The notes under the pieces: generated by a model
Told to the model about the DNA's origin: nothing
Database searches by the model: none
What the model saw: only the letters and a program-made list of their open reading frames with translations
Part shown: positions 32,950 through 43,630 of the stretch, one piece after another
Layout: each line of letters begins with the position of its first letter
Position numbering within the stretch: position 1 is the stretch's first letter
Translations under genes and position numbers: made by a program
From: an uncultured Gammaproteobacteria bacterium
Lineage (GTDB): Bacteria > Pseudomonadota > Gammaproteobacteria > DRJJ01
Assembly (NCBI GenBank): GCA_947258795.1
Contig: CAMYJU010000009.1
Location: 62,001-126,000 of the forward strand
Reading direction: 5' to 3'
DNA length: 64,000 nucleotides

Positions 32950-34095
32950 CTACTCGCCCTGCTTACCCCGGTACTGCTGGATCATTTCAATAAACTGGTC
33001 AAACAAGGGCGCAACATCGTGCGGCCCGGGACTCGCCTCAGGATGCCCCTGAAAACTGAACGCCGGCACATCGCTGCGCGACACACCCTGCAACGAACCA
33101 TCAAACAATGAACGATGGGTAGCCTTCAGATTGTCAGGCAAACTCGCCTCGTCGACTGCAAAACCGTGGTTCTGGCTGCTGATCATGACCACGCCACTGG
33201 CCAGGTCCTGTACCGGATGGTTGGCACCGTGATGGCCGAATTTCATTTTCTTCGTGCTGGCGCCACTGGCCAGCGACAATAACTGGTGACCCAGACAGAT
33301 ACCGAACACCGGCACCGCCGCGGCGAGGATCTCCTGGATCGCACTGATCGCGTAGTCACAGGGCTCCGGGTCCCCGGGTCCGTTGGACAGGAAAACGCCA
33401 TCCGGCTGCATCGCCAGCACCTCGGCCGCCGGCGTCTGCGCCGGGACCACATGCACCTGGCAACCACGGTCTGCGAGCATGCGCAGGATATTGCGCTTCA
33501 CACCAAAGTCGTAGGCTACCACACGCCAGGGGCGGTCCGCGCCGACATCCTGATGGCCGTGTTCCAGGGTCCAGCTACCCTGGTGCCAGTCATAGGCCTG
33601 CGCCGAGCTTACCTGTTTGGCCAGGTCCATACCCTGGAGGCCCGGGAAAGCACGCGCCGCGGCCAGTGCAGCGGCCTCGTCGATCTGGTCACCGGCAACG
33701 ATACAACCTGCCTGTGAGCCCTTTTCACGCAGGATACGGGTTAACCGGCGTGTGTCGATATCGCTGATGCCAACCAGCCGGTGTTCAGTCAGATAGTCAG
33801 ACAGGGCTTGCTGGCTACGCCAGTTGCTGGTCAGCATCGGCAGGTCACGTATCACCAGGCCACCGGCATGGATACGATCGCTTTCCTCGTCTTCGGGGTT
33901 GGTGCCGACATTGCCGATATGCGGATAGGTCAGCGTCACGATCTGTTGACTGTAGGAAGGGTCGGTAAGGATTTCCTGATAACCGGTAATAGCGGTATTA
34001 AAAACCACTTCACCGGTGGTTTCACCATCAATGCCTATGGACAAACCATGAAAAAGGCTGCCATCAGCCAGAGCAAGTAGCGCCGCATTGCGCAA
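32950..34095 (-). CDS. carA: carbamoyl-phosphate synthase small subunit (TTG start)
   Basis: This is the glutaminase subunit feeding ammonia to CarB. The nucleophile Cys is in FGICLGHQ, with His and Glu in [10 protein letters not shown]. No ATG fits. A GTG at 34119 is open, but GAGGAGG lies inside that stretch, 5 nt before a TTG at 34095 that begins [17 protein letters not shown], where the family starts. I therefore choose the TTG, giving 381 residues, close to the 382 of E. coli. carB follows after 190 bp containing repeat A. Confidence 0.93.
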   Translation of the reverse strand: MRNAALLALADGSLFHGLSIGIDGETTGEVVFNTAITGYQEILTDPSYSQQIVTLTYPHIGNVGTNPEDEESDRIHAGGLVIRDLPMLTSNWRSQQALSDYLTEHRLVGISDIDTRRLTRILREKGSQAGCIVAGDQIDEAAALAAARAFPGLQGMDLAKQVSSAQAYDWHQGSWTLEHGHQDVGADRPWRVVAYDFGVKRNILRMLADRGCQVHVVPAQTPAAEVLAMQPDGVFLSNGPGDPEPCDYAISAIQEILAAAVPVFGICLGHQLLSLASGASTKKMKFGHHGANHPVQDLASGVVMISSQNHGFAVDEASLPDNLKATHRSLFDGSLQGVSRSDVPAFSFQGHPEASPGPHDVAPLFDQFIEMIQQYRGKQGE

Positions 34096-34122
34096 GGAAA
34101 CCTCCTCATTCAGACACACAAA

Positions 34123-34151
34123 AGCGGGAGAGCCCGATGGATCATCCCGCT
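34123..34151 (-). promoter_or_regulatory. hairpin with T-tract in the carA leader, possible attenuator
   Basis: On the minus strand AGCGGGA pairs with TCCCGCT (7 bp, 15-nt loop) and is followed by TTTTGTG, about 20 nt before the carA ribosome site. It looks like a weak intrinsic terminator. It could instead end transcripts arriving from the upstream small membrane-protein genes. Confidence 0.4.
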
Positions 34152-34299
34152 AGGAAAACTGCGAAGCTGGAGGTACAAAGCACCTATACCAGATTGGACG
34201 GTAATTATACGGTATCCGACAGCCCAGGTCTATTCCAAACCACCCTGTAGAAGGCCAGCGGCCCCGTCAACGGTGTATGGCTACGACCCGGCAACAGCC

Positions 34300-34650
34300 T
34301 CAGGTATAGTACTCAGTAATTACCCATGACAAAGCCATGAGCAAGACTCCAAGTATTACAATCATATAAGCTACGAGAAAGGGGCGTTTGAACTTCTTGT
34401 CAAAATGCTCATAGAATTCAAGCTGCCCGGTACGTTTGGCAAACCAACGTGATGCAAAAACTGAGATGTACTGAGGTAAACGCGCCATTTGAAAAAAAAT
34501 ACTGTCGTGTTCAAATTCATGTCCATATATGTACTTATCGATTTCTTTCATTCTCGTTCGTCCCAGTACAATCAGCATAACAAACGTAATCAGCCCACAG
34601 AGCATGGCTAAAATAAACGCCACTAACGATAGCAGTTCTGCTGTTTCCAT
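34300..34650 (-). CDS. small membrane protein, paralog 2 (candidate immunity)
   Basis: The 116-residue protein has two hydrophobic segments, about 8-30 and 91-112, flanking a charged middle with GRTRMKEIDKY, FASRWFA and YEHFDKKFKRPFL. I know no family for it. It is the same length as the adjacent upstream gene and about 54% identical by gapless hand alignment, so the two arose by tandem duplication. Both lie downstream of a glycine-zipper protein on the same strand. Duplicated small membrane proteins behind such a gene suggest immunity proteins; that is inference. Confidence 0.65.
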   Translation of the reverse strand: METAELLSLVAFILAMLCGLITFVMLIVLGRTRMKEIDKYIYGHEFEHDSIFFQMARLPQYISVFASRWFAKRTGQLEFYEHFDKKFKRPFLVAYMIVILGVLLMALSWVITEYYT

Positions 34651-34717
34651 ATATTAAAGCGGGTCAATCATAGGGTGCAGAATCCATTGGTTATTGCACC
34701 CCGCAGGCTCTTGATAA

Positions 34718-35068
34718 TTACAAATAATACTTGTCAATAAACAAACCGCTTAGTAACAAAAAAAGACCTAATAACACAAACATAGATGCAAGAAGAAAAG
34801 GGCGTTTAAATTTCTTGTCAAAGTGCTCATACATATCAAGATGCCCAACAAGTCTGGCGTACCAGCGCGAAGCAAAAATATTTGCATATATCGGGAATCG
34901 GACAAGTTGATAGAAAATGCTATCGTTATCTACATTAAACCCATAATAGTATTTATCTACTTCTTTCATGCGGGTTCGACCAATTATGATGACCATCACC
35001 AAATATACAATCCCACAAATAATGAACGCAAAAAATGTAATCAACGATAACAGATCTGCAGTATTCAT
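34718..35068 (-). CDS. small membrane protein, paralog 1 (candidate immunity)
   Basis: A 116-residue protein aligned without gaps to the next gene (about 63 identical positions). It has two hydrophobic segments at the ends and the shared core GRTRMKEVDKYYYG, DSIFYQ and YEHFDKKFKRPFL. The gene is AT-rich compared with the housekeeping neighbours. It starts 78 bp after the stop of the glycine-zipper gene and ends 67 bp before its paralog. Confidence 0.65.
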   Translation of the reverse strand: MNTADLLSLITFFAFIICGIVYLVMVIIIGRTRMKEVDKYYYGFNVDNDSIFYQLVRFPIYANIFASRWYARLVGHLDMYEHFDKKFKRPFLLASMFVLLGLFLLLSGLFIDKYYL

Positions 35069-35146
35069 AAATCCATGTCATCCAGCCATAATAATAAAAT
35101 ATTTTCAGAAATGAGCCAGCTCAAGTCATAATGACTACTATGCGTA

Positions 35147-36178
35147 TCAGTATATAGACTCATATAAGACAGCACCCCTGTTTTTTCCAAACCCACCTCC
35201 CGCAGCCCCCCCGACATAGCCCCCTGCACCCGCCCCAACCAGAGCACACCAGAACAAGCTGCTACCACCTGATGGAAGACCAAAGACCAGATTGCAAGTA
35301 GCATAGCCCAGTGGAGCACCTACCCAACCTCCAAAAGCTGAACCAATAAGCGAACCACCAAGCCGTCCGCCCTGGACATATTTGCTTTTGGTGCATTCCT
35401 GTTCCCGGCCCGTGATACATGCCTTATGGATCAGCACTCCGCTTTGACCGATATCCAGCGCCACACCGGCATAACCAATGCGGCTGAGCAGCCTGCCATA
35501 TTTGCCGACCCGGGCGTAGTTGTCGGCAAAATCGGGAATGGTTTGCACCTGACTCGGGAGCCGGTTCCACTGGTGCAGGATGCTTTTGGTGCTCAGGCCG
35601 AGGCTGTTTTTCAGGTTGCCGACCTGTAGGTTGGTGCCTGCCAATTGTTGCCCCACCATGCGCCTCAAAACCGCATTCATCTGGTCAAAAATGGCCTTGC
35701 GTTGTTGATAAAAGCGCTGCTGATTCAGTTTCCTGTTGCTGTTAAAGGTGTCCACATACAGGCGTTCGAGCCGTTTCAGCAATCCCTCCAGTCGTTTCTT
35801 ATGATGATTGAAAAACGTAGTGGAAATACCGATCGCCGTGCCCGAGTGGGCCAGGATATTGTTAATCAATTCATAATTCTCGGCGACGAAGCTTGCTTCT
35901 TTCGGGCTCAACTGCACCTGCATACGCTCGATATCCGCCGCCACTGCTGCCAGATCATATTCGAATGCGGTGCACACCGTCTGTCCGGGTGGGGTAACGA
36001 CCACCACCTGACCCGGCAGTACCGATGTTTGAATATGCTGGTTAACGCTCAGGAAGTGGTCTTTGGTGGCCGGGTCAGGGTTCTGGTACAGACTCGCAAT
36101 CAGGCTGTCTATTGACTGGGCGCGTGTGACCGGATGAAAAAAGGCTTGATCGGGTACGCTCTTGATTGACTTGCTCAT
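35147..36178 (-). CDS. glycine-zipper C-terminal protein, candidate secreted or membrane-active effector
   Basis: The 343-residue protein has no signal peptide. Its N-terminal half is soluble-looking, with a conserved-sounding VLPGQVVVVTPPGQ strand pair and a basic helical stretch (about 120-175). The C-terminal ~90 residues are glycine-zipper repeats (GGSLIGSAFGGWVGAPLG, then GAGAGGYVGGAAGGGFG), which can insert into membranes. I do not recognise a named family. The context of two paralogous small membrane proteins directly downstream resembles an effector with immunity genes, for instance a type VI-type effector. No secretion genes are in the window, so this remains inference. Confidence 0.6.
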   Translation of the reverse strand: MSKSIKSVPDQAFFHPVTRAQSIDSLIASLYQNPDPATKDHFLSVNQHIQTSVLPGQVVVVTPPGQTVCTAFEYDLAAVAADIERMQVQLSPKEASFVAENYELINNILAHSGTAIGISTTFFNHHKKRLEGLLKRLERLYVDTFNSNRKLNQQRFYQQRKAIFDQMNAVLRRMVGQQLAGTNLQVGNLKNSLGLSTKSILHQWNRLPSQVQTIPDFADNYARVGKYGRLLSRIGYAGVALDIGQSGVLIHKACITGREQECTKSKYVQGGRLGGSLIGSAFGGWVGAPLGYATCNLVFGLPSGGSSLFWCALVGAGAGGYVGGAAGGGFGKNRGAVLYESIY

Positions 36179-36456
36179 GGCACCTGTTCCTTGTGCTGAT
36201 GTTCCATTTTTTCCTGCTAATAATGATAGACAGGCGGCAAGATTTCAAGCTATCAACAAGCCAAAGTTACGTCAACATTCCACGACAGGCTCCAAGCTCT
36301 ACAGACTGGACCGCCAAAGTAGATCAGCCCTGTCGGCGCAATGCCCTGTTTATCTCGCCGAATCCCTTCGGGCTTCATTGTGAGTACGCTACGCTTTTAG
36401 CGTCAGTGCAATCGCACCTACGTATCCGGTTCACCGTTGCGTATCAGCGTACAGCA
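36179..36456. other. intergenic region upstream of the glycine-zipper gene
   Basis: This 278-bp stretch separates the glycine-zipper gene start from the dapB stop. I see no ORF with a convincing start. Short Gly/Ser-codon-free fragments give no recognisable remnant. Confidence 0.3.
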
Positions 36457-37405
<949 letters not shown>

Positions 37406-37486
37406 TTCTCAATTCATAGCACAGAGTTATTCAATCTAATCATGCCTTGAATCGGGGTTGCGATTCACCCGGTCAGGAGGCAGTGA

Positions 37487-38626
37487 CTAGAATTTGATTT
37501 TATCAACAAAACTCTTCACACCATCAATCCAGGAACTGGCCTTCGGATTGTGGTGCTGGTGTTTCTGATCCAGCGATGCCTGGAACTGCTGTAGCAGCTC
37601 TTTCTGCTGACCGGTCAGCTTCACCGGGGTCTCGACCATGACCCGGCACATCAGGTCACCGGTGGCACCGCCACGCACCTGTTTGACCCCCTTGCCACGC
37701 AGTCGGAACACACTGCCACTCTGGGTCTCGGGTGGAATCTTGAGCTTGACCTTGCCATTCAGGGTCGGCACTTCCAGTTCACCACCCAGCGCCGCGGCCA
37801 CAAAACTGATCGGCACTTCGCTGTGCAGGTTGCTTTCCTCGCGTGTGAATATCGGGTGTGGCTTGACGTTGATCTCGACATACAGATCACCCGGTGGTCC
37901 GCCGTTTTCACCGGCCTCGCCCTCACCGGACAGACGGATGCGGTCGCCGATGTCGACACCGGCCGGCACCTTGACCGACAGGGTCTTGGTTTCCTTGACC
38001 CGACCCTGTCCGTGACACTTGCCACACGGATCGCCGATCATCTTGCCGGTGCCATGACAACGCGGACAGGTCTGCTGCACCGAGAAAAAGCCCTGCTGCA
38101 TACGTACCTGGCCGTGACCACCACAGGTGGTGCAGGTGCTTGGGGAACTGCCCTTCTTCGCACCGGAGCCATCACACTCGGTACAGGGAACCATGCTCGG
38201 CACCTTGATCTTGACCGTGGTGCCGGCAACGGCGTCTTCCAGATCCAGATCCAGTCGGTAACGCAGGTCGGATCCGCGATAGGCGCGCTGACCTCCGCCG
38301 CCACCACGACCGCCACCACTGAAGATGTCACTGAACACATCACCGAAGATGTCACTGAAGTTGGCACCACCACCGAAACCGGCGCCGGCACCGGCAGACG
38401 GATCCACACCGGCGTGACCGAACTGGTCGTAGGCGGCACGTTTCTGTGCATCACTCAGTACGTCGTAGGCCTCCTTGGCCTCCTTGAACTTGGCTTCGGC
38501 CTCGCTGTCATCCGGATTGCGGTCCGGGTGATATTTCATGGCCAGACGTTTGAAGGCCTTTTTGATCTCTGCATCCGAGGCATTTTTTGCGACGCCCAGA
38601 AGTTCGTAATAATCCTGTTTTGCCAT
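37487..38626 (-). CDS. dnaJ: chaperone DnaJ
   Basis: This 379-residue type I J-protein stimulates DnaK ATPase. It has a J domain with HPD at 33-35, a Gly/Phe-rich region, four zinc-binding repeats ([32 protein letters not shown]), and substrate-binding C-terminal domains. It lies 154 bp downstream of dnaK; a strong hairpin occupies the gap. Confidence 0.98.
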   Translation of the reverse strand: MAKQDYYELLGVAKNASDAEIKKAFKRLAMKYHPDRNPDDSEAEAKFKEAKEAYDVLSDAQKRAAYDQFGHAGVDPSAGAGAGFGGGANFSDIFGDVFSDIFSGGGRGGGGGQRAYRGSDLRYRLDLDLEDAVAGTTVKIKVPSMVPCTECDGSGAKKGSSPSTCTTCGGHGQVRMQQGFFSVQQTCPRCHGTGKMIGDPCGKCHGQGRVKETKTLSVKVPAGVDIGDRIRLSGEGEAGENGGPPGDLYVEINVKPHPIFTREESNLHSEVPISFVAAALGGELEVPTLNGKVKLKIPPETQSGSVFRLRGKGVKQVRGGATGDLMCRVMVETPVKLTGQQKELLQQFQASLDQKHQHHNPKASSWIDGVKSFVDKIKF

Positions 38627-38707
38627 TTTGTTTTATTCGCCTGGTAACGTTTACGACCATGACTGGCCAGAACAGGCCTGACCATTCTATTCTGTACTGC
38701 CAGACAG

Positions 38708-38746
38708 CACACAACGACAGGCGGGATACCCGGCTGTCGTTGTGTG
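38708..38746 (-). promoter_or_regulatory. perfect 13-bp hairpin between dnaK and dnaJ
   Basis: CACACAACGACAG (38708-38720) and its exact complement (38734-38746) enclose a loop that itself contains CGGG-ATA-CCCG. There is no T-run, so it is not a normal terminator. An RNA hairpin here could stabilise the dnaK part of the mRNA or lower read-through into dnaJ. Confidence 0.6.
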
Positions 38747-38780
38747 ATGCCAGCCTGCCGCAGCAGGCCCTGATTCCGAC

Positions 38781-40709
38781 TTACTTCTTGTCGTCCTTGA
38801 CCTCTTCAAACTCGGCATCAACCACATCGTCAGCTGCCGCATTATCATCAGCAGGCTGTTCTGCAGCCGCTTCGCCGGCCCCGGCCTGTGCCTGTTGGGC
38901 ATAGGCACGCTCGGCTATCTTGCCGGCCTTTTCGGTCAGATCCTTGGTTTTGGCCTCGATCTCTTCCTTGTCTTCACCTTTCAGTGCGGTCTGCAAGGCC
39001 TCGATCGCAGCCTCGATCTGGGTCTTCTCTTCCGCCTCGACCTGGTCGCCCAGATCATCAAGCGACTTTTTGGTCGCATGGATCAGGTTGTCCGCCTGGT
39101 TGCGCACCTCGACCAGTTCATGGAACTTGCGGTCTTCATCCGCATGCGCCTCGGCATCCTTGACCATGTTGTCGATTTCATCATCCGACAAACCACTGGA
39201 GGCCTTGATTGTGATCGACTGCTCCTTGCCGGTGGCCTTGTCTTTCGCAGACACATGCAGGATACCGTTGGCATCGATATCAAAGTTCACCTCGATCTGC
39301 GGTACACCACGCGGTGCTGGTGGAATATCGGCCAGGTCGAAGCGACCCAGCGACTTGTTGGCCGTGGCCATTTCACGCTCACCCTGCAAGACATGTACGG
39401 TCACCGCACCCTGGTTGTCCTCGGCAGTTGAAAACACCTGGCTGGCCTTGGTCGGGATCGTGGTGTTCTTGTCAATCAGCTTGGTCATCACGCCACCCAG
39501 GGTTTCGATACCCAGTGACAGCGGCGTGACGTCCAGCAGCAGTACGTCCTTGACCTCACCACCCAGTACACCACCCTGGATAGCCGCACCCATTGCAACG
39601 GCTTCGTCCGGATTCACGTCACGACGCGGCTCCTTGCCAAAGAAATCCTTCACGGTATCCAGCACCTTGGGCATACGGGTCTGACCACCAACAACGATGA
39701 TATCGTCCAGCTCGGAAGCAGACAGGCCGGCGTCTTTCAATGCCAGCTTGCAAGGTTCCATCGAACGCACGATCAGTTCGTCGACCAGTGACTCGAGTTT
39801 GGCGCGGGTCACCTTGATGTTCATGTGCTTAGGACCGGATGCATCAGCGGTGATATACGGCAGATTCAGATCGGTCTGCTGACTGGAAGACAGCTCGATC
39901 TTGGCCTTTTCCGCGGACTCCTTCAGACGCTGTAATGCCAGTGGATCATTGCGCAGATCCACACCCTGGTCTTTCTTGAATTCGTCGACCAGGTAATCGA
40001 TCAGGCGCTGGTCAAAGTCTTCACCACCGAGGAAGGTGTCACCATTAGTGGACAGTACCTCGATCTGGTGCTCATCGTCGATTTCCGCAATCTCGATAAT
40101 GGAAATATCGAAAGTACCACCACCGAGGTCATAGACTGCGACCTTGCGGTCGCCTTCCTGCTTGTCCATACCAAAGGCCAGTGCCGCAGCGGTTGGTTCG
40201 TTGATAATACGTTTAACAACCAGGCCGGCAATCTTGCCGGCATCCTTGGTAGCCTGACGCTGGGAATCGTTAAAGTAGGCCGGAACGGTAATCACCGCCT
40301 CGGTCACTTCTTCACCCAGGTAATCTTCTGCGGTCTTTTTCATCTTCTGCAATACACGAGCAGAGATTTCAGGCGCAGCCATTTTCTTGCCGTTGACCTC
40401 GACCCAGGCATCGTCATTATCCGCCTTGACGATCTTGTACGGCACCAGGTCGATGTCTTTCTGTACCTCCTTGTCAGCGAACTTGCGGCCGATCAGACGC
40501 TTGACCGCGAACAGGGTGTTCTGCGGGTTCGTGACCGCCTGACGCTTGGCTGACTGGCCTACCAGCACCTCGTTGTCATCGGTGAATGCAACGATTGATG
40601 GCGTGGTACGGTCACCCTCACTGTTTTCGATGACCTTCGGACTACCGCCCTCCATCACTGCAACACAGGAGTTGGTGGTACCCAGGTCGATGCCAATGAT
40701 CTTACCCAT
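38781..40709 (-). CDS. dnaK: chaperone DnaK (Hsp70)
   Basis: A 642-residue Hsp70. The nucleotide-binding domain begins [17 protein letters not shown] and has the phosphate motif [13 protein letters not shown]. The linker [16 protein letters not shown] leads into the substrate domain and an Ala/Gln-rich lid ending in EEVKDDKK, close to the family's C-terminal EEVKD-type end. Start and length are canonical. Confidence 0.98.
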   Translation of the reverse strand: MGKIIGIDLGTTNSCVAVMEGGSPKVIENSEGDRTTPSIVAFTDDNEVLVGQSAKRQAVTNPQNTLFAVKRLIGRKFADKEVQKDIDLVPYKIVKADNDDAWVEVNGKKMAAPEISARVLQKMKKTAEDYLGEEVTEAVITVPAYFNDSQRQATKDAGKIAGLVVKRIINEPTAAALAFGMDKQEGDRKVAVYDLGGGTFDISIIEIAEIDDEHQIEVLSTNGDTFLGGEDFDQRLIDYLVDEFKKDQGVDLRNDPLALQRLKESAEKAKIELSSSQQTDLNLPYITADASGPKHMNIKVTRAKLESLVDELIVRSMEPCKLALKDAGLSASELDDIIVVGGQTRMPKVLDTVKDFFGKEPRRDVNPDEAVAMGAAIQGGVLGGEVKDVLLLDVTPLSLGIETLGGVMTKLIDKNTTIPTKASQVFSTAEDNQGAVTVHVLQGEREMATANKSLGRFDLADIPPAPRGVPQIEVNFDIDANGILHVSAKDKATGKEQSITIKASSGLSDDEIDNMVKDAEAHADEDRKFHELVEVRNQADNLIHATKKSLDDLGDQVEAEEKTQIEAAIEALQTALKGEDKEEIEAKTKDLTEKAGKIAERAYAQQAQAGAGEAAAEQPADDNAAADDVVDAEFEEVKDDKK

Positions 40710-40778
40710 TGTCTGAAATCTCCGTTATTAAGCTTCTGTTATATGTAAAAATTCTTTGAATTAACTGATTACTGAACT

Positions 40779-40807
40779 ATGTATGGTCGGCCAGCGGCCT
40801 TTTCAAG
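40779..40807 (-). promoter_or_regulatory. sigma32-like heat-shock promoter for dnaK
   Basis: On the minus strand CTTGAAA (40801-40807) is followed after 14 bp by CCATACAT (40779-40786), close to the sigma32 consensus CTTGAAA / CCCCATnT. It overlaps the end of grpE and lies 70 bp before dnaK. Confidence 0.6.
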
Positions 40808-41417
40808 CCTGTTCATCAATCTGTTGCCCGGAACCACCGTTTTGAGCCGCCTCCTGTCCGCCGGTCGATACGATGACCAGGGCCGGACGAATCAGGCGCC
40901 CGTTCAGGGTATAGCCCTTCTGCACCACGGTGACGACGGTATTGTTTGGGATATCTGTCACTGCCTGGGTCGACATGGCCTGGTGCAGTTCTGGATTGAA
41001 TTTTTCACCGCCCGGATCGACCGCGATGATCTCGAATTTCTCCAGCGCGCTGCTCAGCATCTTCAGAGTCAGCTCGGCACCTTCCATCAGTTTTTCCGGG
41101 TCGACCTGTTCGCCACTGGCGGCCTGGATACCCAGTTCCATACTGTCACGCACCGGTAACAGCTCCAGCGCGATCTTTTCCAGTGCAAACTTGTGCGCGT
41201 TTTCCAGGTCACGGGCATTGCGCTTCCTGACGTTTTCCAGTTCCGCCTGCAGATGCATTACCTTGTTCCAGTTTTCATCGGCCTTGGCCCGCTCGTCCTC
41301 GAGCAGCCCCGTCAATTCCTGATGATCGGGTGCAGCCTCATCCCCGGCCTGCTCTGGTGCCTCATCGGCCTGCTCGGACTCGATGCTTTCATTAAGGTCT
41401 TTTTCCATGTCTGTCAT
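40803..41417 (-). CDS. grpE: nucleotide exchange factor GrpE
   Basis: A 204-residue cochaperone that releases ADP from DnaK. It has a long acidic/coiled-coil N-terminal part (to about 90) and a C-terminal beta domain with HQAMST and GYTLNGRLIRPALV. The ATG at 41417 has AGGG before it; a second in-frame ATG lies 9 nt downstream. It follows hrcA by about 80 bp. Confidence 0.96.
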   Translation of the reverse strand: MTDMEKDLNESIESEQADEAPEQAGDEAAPDHQELTGLLEDERAKADENWNKVMHLQAELENVRKRNARDLENAHKFALEKIALELLPVRDSMELGIQAASGEQVDPEKLMEGAELTLKMLSSALEKFEIIAVDPGGEKFNPELHQAMSTQAVTDIPNNTVVTVVQKGYTLNGRLIRPALVIVSTGGQEAAQNGGSGQQIDEQA

Positions 41418-41495
41418 GTAGTTACCCTGACTTATTCATTCTGTTTGTTAAACTGTGTGCACGTCCCGCAGGACGGGTGTTGTTGATATGTGGGA

Positions 41496-42548
41496 TTAAC
41501 CCCTGGAATTCAAGGCCGCGCCCAATACTTTTGCGGTGATATCGACGATCGGGATGACCTTGTCATAGGACATCCTGGTTGGACCGATCACACCCAGTAC
41601 CCCGACTACCTGGTTATCGACCGAATAGGGCGCGGTGACCACGCTGCAATCGCCAAGCACCTGGTAGCCCGATTCATCACCTATATATATCTGTATGCCC
41701 TCGTTATGCAGGCACTGGTCCAGCAGATGGATGATCTCCTGCTTTTCATTGAATGCCGCAAACAGCTTGCGCAGGTTGTCGATGTCAGACAACTCCTTGA
41801 ACTGCATCAGGTTGGTTTCACCGGCCATGACCACGCTGTCCTCCTGCCCGGCCGGTTCTTCAAACACCTTTTCGGCCATCTCGACCGCGCGTGCCATCAG
41901 GTTGTCCATGTTCTCCCTGGCCAGCTGCATTTCATCGATGATGCTCTGACGCACGGTGGAGATATCAGCACCACTGAATTTCTCGTTCAGATAATTGGCG
42001 ACCTGCTGCAACTCAGCTTCGCTGTACTGACGATTCAGTGTGATCACCCGGTTGTGCACTTCCTGTTCGTTGGTAACCAGTATCGCCAGCACCCTGGAAT
42101 CAGACAGCGGCAGGAACTCGACATGGCGCAGCGCAGTGCGTTGCGAGCGCGGCACCATCACCACGCCTGCCAGCCTGGTCAGACCTGACAACATCTCGGA
42201 GGCGCTGGCGACCATGGTCTGTGTATCAGAAACCGCTTCAAATGTATCTCTTATATCATTGATTTTCTTTTGATTGATATGCTCGATCGTAAGCAAGCTA
42301 TCGACAAAGAAGCGCAGACCCTGGTTGGTGGGCACACGACCGGCCGAGGTATGCGGCGAGCTGACCAGCCCCAACGATTCCAGGTCGGCCATCACATTAC
42401 GTATGGTCGCCGGACTGACCTTCAGATTGGCCGCCTGCGCCAGGTTTTTGGAACCGACCGGCTGACCGTCGAGCATATACTGTTGCACCAGGGCCTTTAA
42501 CAGGGCCTGGTTGCGTTCACTAAGCTCATTTTGAGATTTATCTGACAT
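41496..42548 (-). CDS. hrcA: heat-inducible transcription repressor HrcA
   Basis: The 350-residue repressor binds CIRCE and is folded by GroEL in known systems. I start it at MSDKSQNELSERNQ (42548), because the longer frame would run through CIRCE and its promoter. The winged-helix region includes GSKNLAQAANLKVSPATIRNVMADLE and PHTSAGRVPTNQGLRFFVD. hrcA is absent from enterics, so it points to another gammaproteobacterial lineage. Confidence 0.96.
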   Translation of the reverse strand: MSDKSQNELSERNQALLKALVQQYMLDGQPVGSKNLAQAANLKVSPATIRNVMADLESLGLVSSPHTSAGRVPTNQGLRFFVDSLLTIEHINQKKINDIRDTFEAVSDTQTMVASASEMLSGLTRLAGVVMVPRSQRTALRHVEFLPLSDSRVLAILVTNEQEVHNRVITLNRQYSEAELQQVANYLNEKFSGADISTVRQSIIDEMQLARENMDNLMARAVEMAEKVFEEPAGQEDSVVMAGETNLMQFKELSDIDNLRKLFAAFNEKQEIIHLLDQCLHNEGIQIYIGDESGYQVLGDCSVVTAPYSVDNQVVGVLGVIGPTRMSYDKVIPIVDITAKVLGAALNSRG

Positions 42549-42574
42549 CTGTACTGATACTTGGCTCGCGGGCT

Positions 42575-42605
42575 GACTGGCACTCTTTATGTTAGAGTGC
42601 CAGTC
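42575..42605 (-). promoter_or_regulatory. CIRCE operator overlapping the hrcA promoter
   Basis: ACTGGCACTC and GAGTGCCAGT form an inverted repeat with the 9-bp spacer typical of CIRCE (consensus TTAGCACTC-N9-GAGTGCTAA). On the minus strand the spacer holds a -10 box TAACAT (42589-42594), with TTGACG at 42612-42617 as -35 and 17 bp between. HrcA bound here would block its own operon. Confidence 0.85.
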
Positions 42606-42721
42606 TGACAGCGTCAATATTGATCGGATTGCTGTCACCGCAGGTCTGGGAATGCAGACACTTGGAGTCGTGTATCGCTCATGGTAACGTTGCCGAATAG
42701 CGGAAATATGATAACAACAGC

Positions 42722-43600
42722 ATGAAGCAGTCATTCAACACAATTGGCCTGATCGGAAAATACGGCGATCCCAGTATTTCGGAAACCCTGGTGCTGATAG
42801 ATGACGACCTGTGCCAGCGCGGCCTGCAGGTACTGCTCGACCAGGATTCCACCCTGCCGGAACAGGCCTGCAGTGCCACCCTGGCGTCGCTGGACCGGAT
42901 CGGACAGGAATGCGACCTGGCCATTGTGGTTGGCGGTGACGGCACCCTGCTGCATGCTGCGCGCACACTGAGCAACTACGATATCCCGATGATGGGTATC
43001 AATCTGGGGCGTCTGGGCTTCCTGGTGGATATCTCCGCCCCGGACATGCATCAACAGCTGACCGATATCCTGTCTGGCCGCTATCAGGTCGATGACCGCA
43101 TGCTCCTGCATGTCGATGTGCTGCGCGACGATGAATGCATCTTCTCGAGTAACGCGCTGAATGATGTGGTCCTGCACAAGTGGGAAATTGCCCGCATGAT
43201 CGAGTTTCAGACCCTGATAGACAGCCAGCATGTGCACACCCAGCGTTCCGATGGCATGATCGTCGCCACCCCGACCGGCTCGACTGCCTATGCCTTGTCA
43301 GGCGGAGGACCTATCGTACACCCGCAGGTAGCGGCCATCCTGATCGTGCCCATCTGTCCGCACACGCTCAGTAATCGTCCGATCGTGGTACAGGCCGACA
43401 GTGCGATCGAAATCGTGATTACCCACGGCGGCGAAAGCGAAGGCCAGCTGACCTGTGACGGCCAGATCCATACTCGCCTGGACAGCGGTGATATCGTGCG
43501 TATCAAGGCCAGCGCCCGTCATCTGCAACTGCTGCACCCGAATAATTATGACTATTTCGATATCCTGCGCGCCAAGCTGGGCTGGGGCAGCCATCACTAG
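42722..43600 (+). CDS. nadK: NAD kinase
   Basis: The 292-residue enzyme phosphorylates NAD to NADP. The signature GGDGTLLHAA is at 71-80, the second motif NDVVLHK and the GSTAYALSGGGPI segment follow. It is divergent from hrcA and 30 bp before recN, the common nadK-recN pair. Confidence 0.97.
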   Translation: MKQSFNTIGLIGKYGDPSISETLVLIDDDLCQRGLQVLLDQDSTLPEQACSATLASLDRIGQECDLAIVVGGDGTLLHAARTLSNYDIPMMGINLGRLGFLVDISAPDMHQQLTDILSGRYQVDDRMLLHVDVLRDDECIFSSNALNDVVLHKWEIARMIEFQTLIDSQHVHTQRSDGMIVATPTGSTAYALSGGGPIVHPQVAAILIVPICPHTLSNRPIVVQADSAIEIVITHGGESEGQLTCDGQIHTRLDSGDIVRIKASARHLQLLHPNNYDYFDILRAKLGWGSHH

Positions 43601-43630
43601 GCGATCCTGCCAGGAACCGGTTTACTGCTC

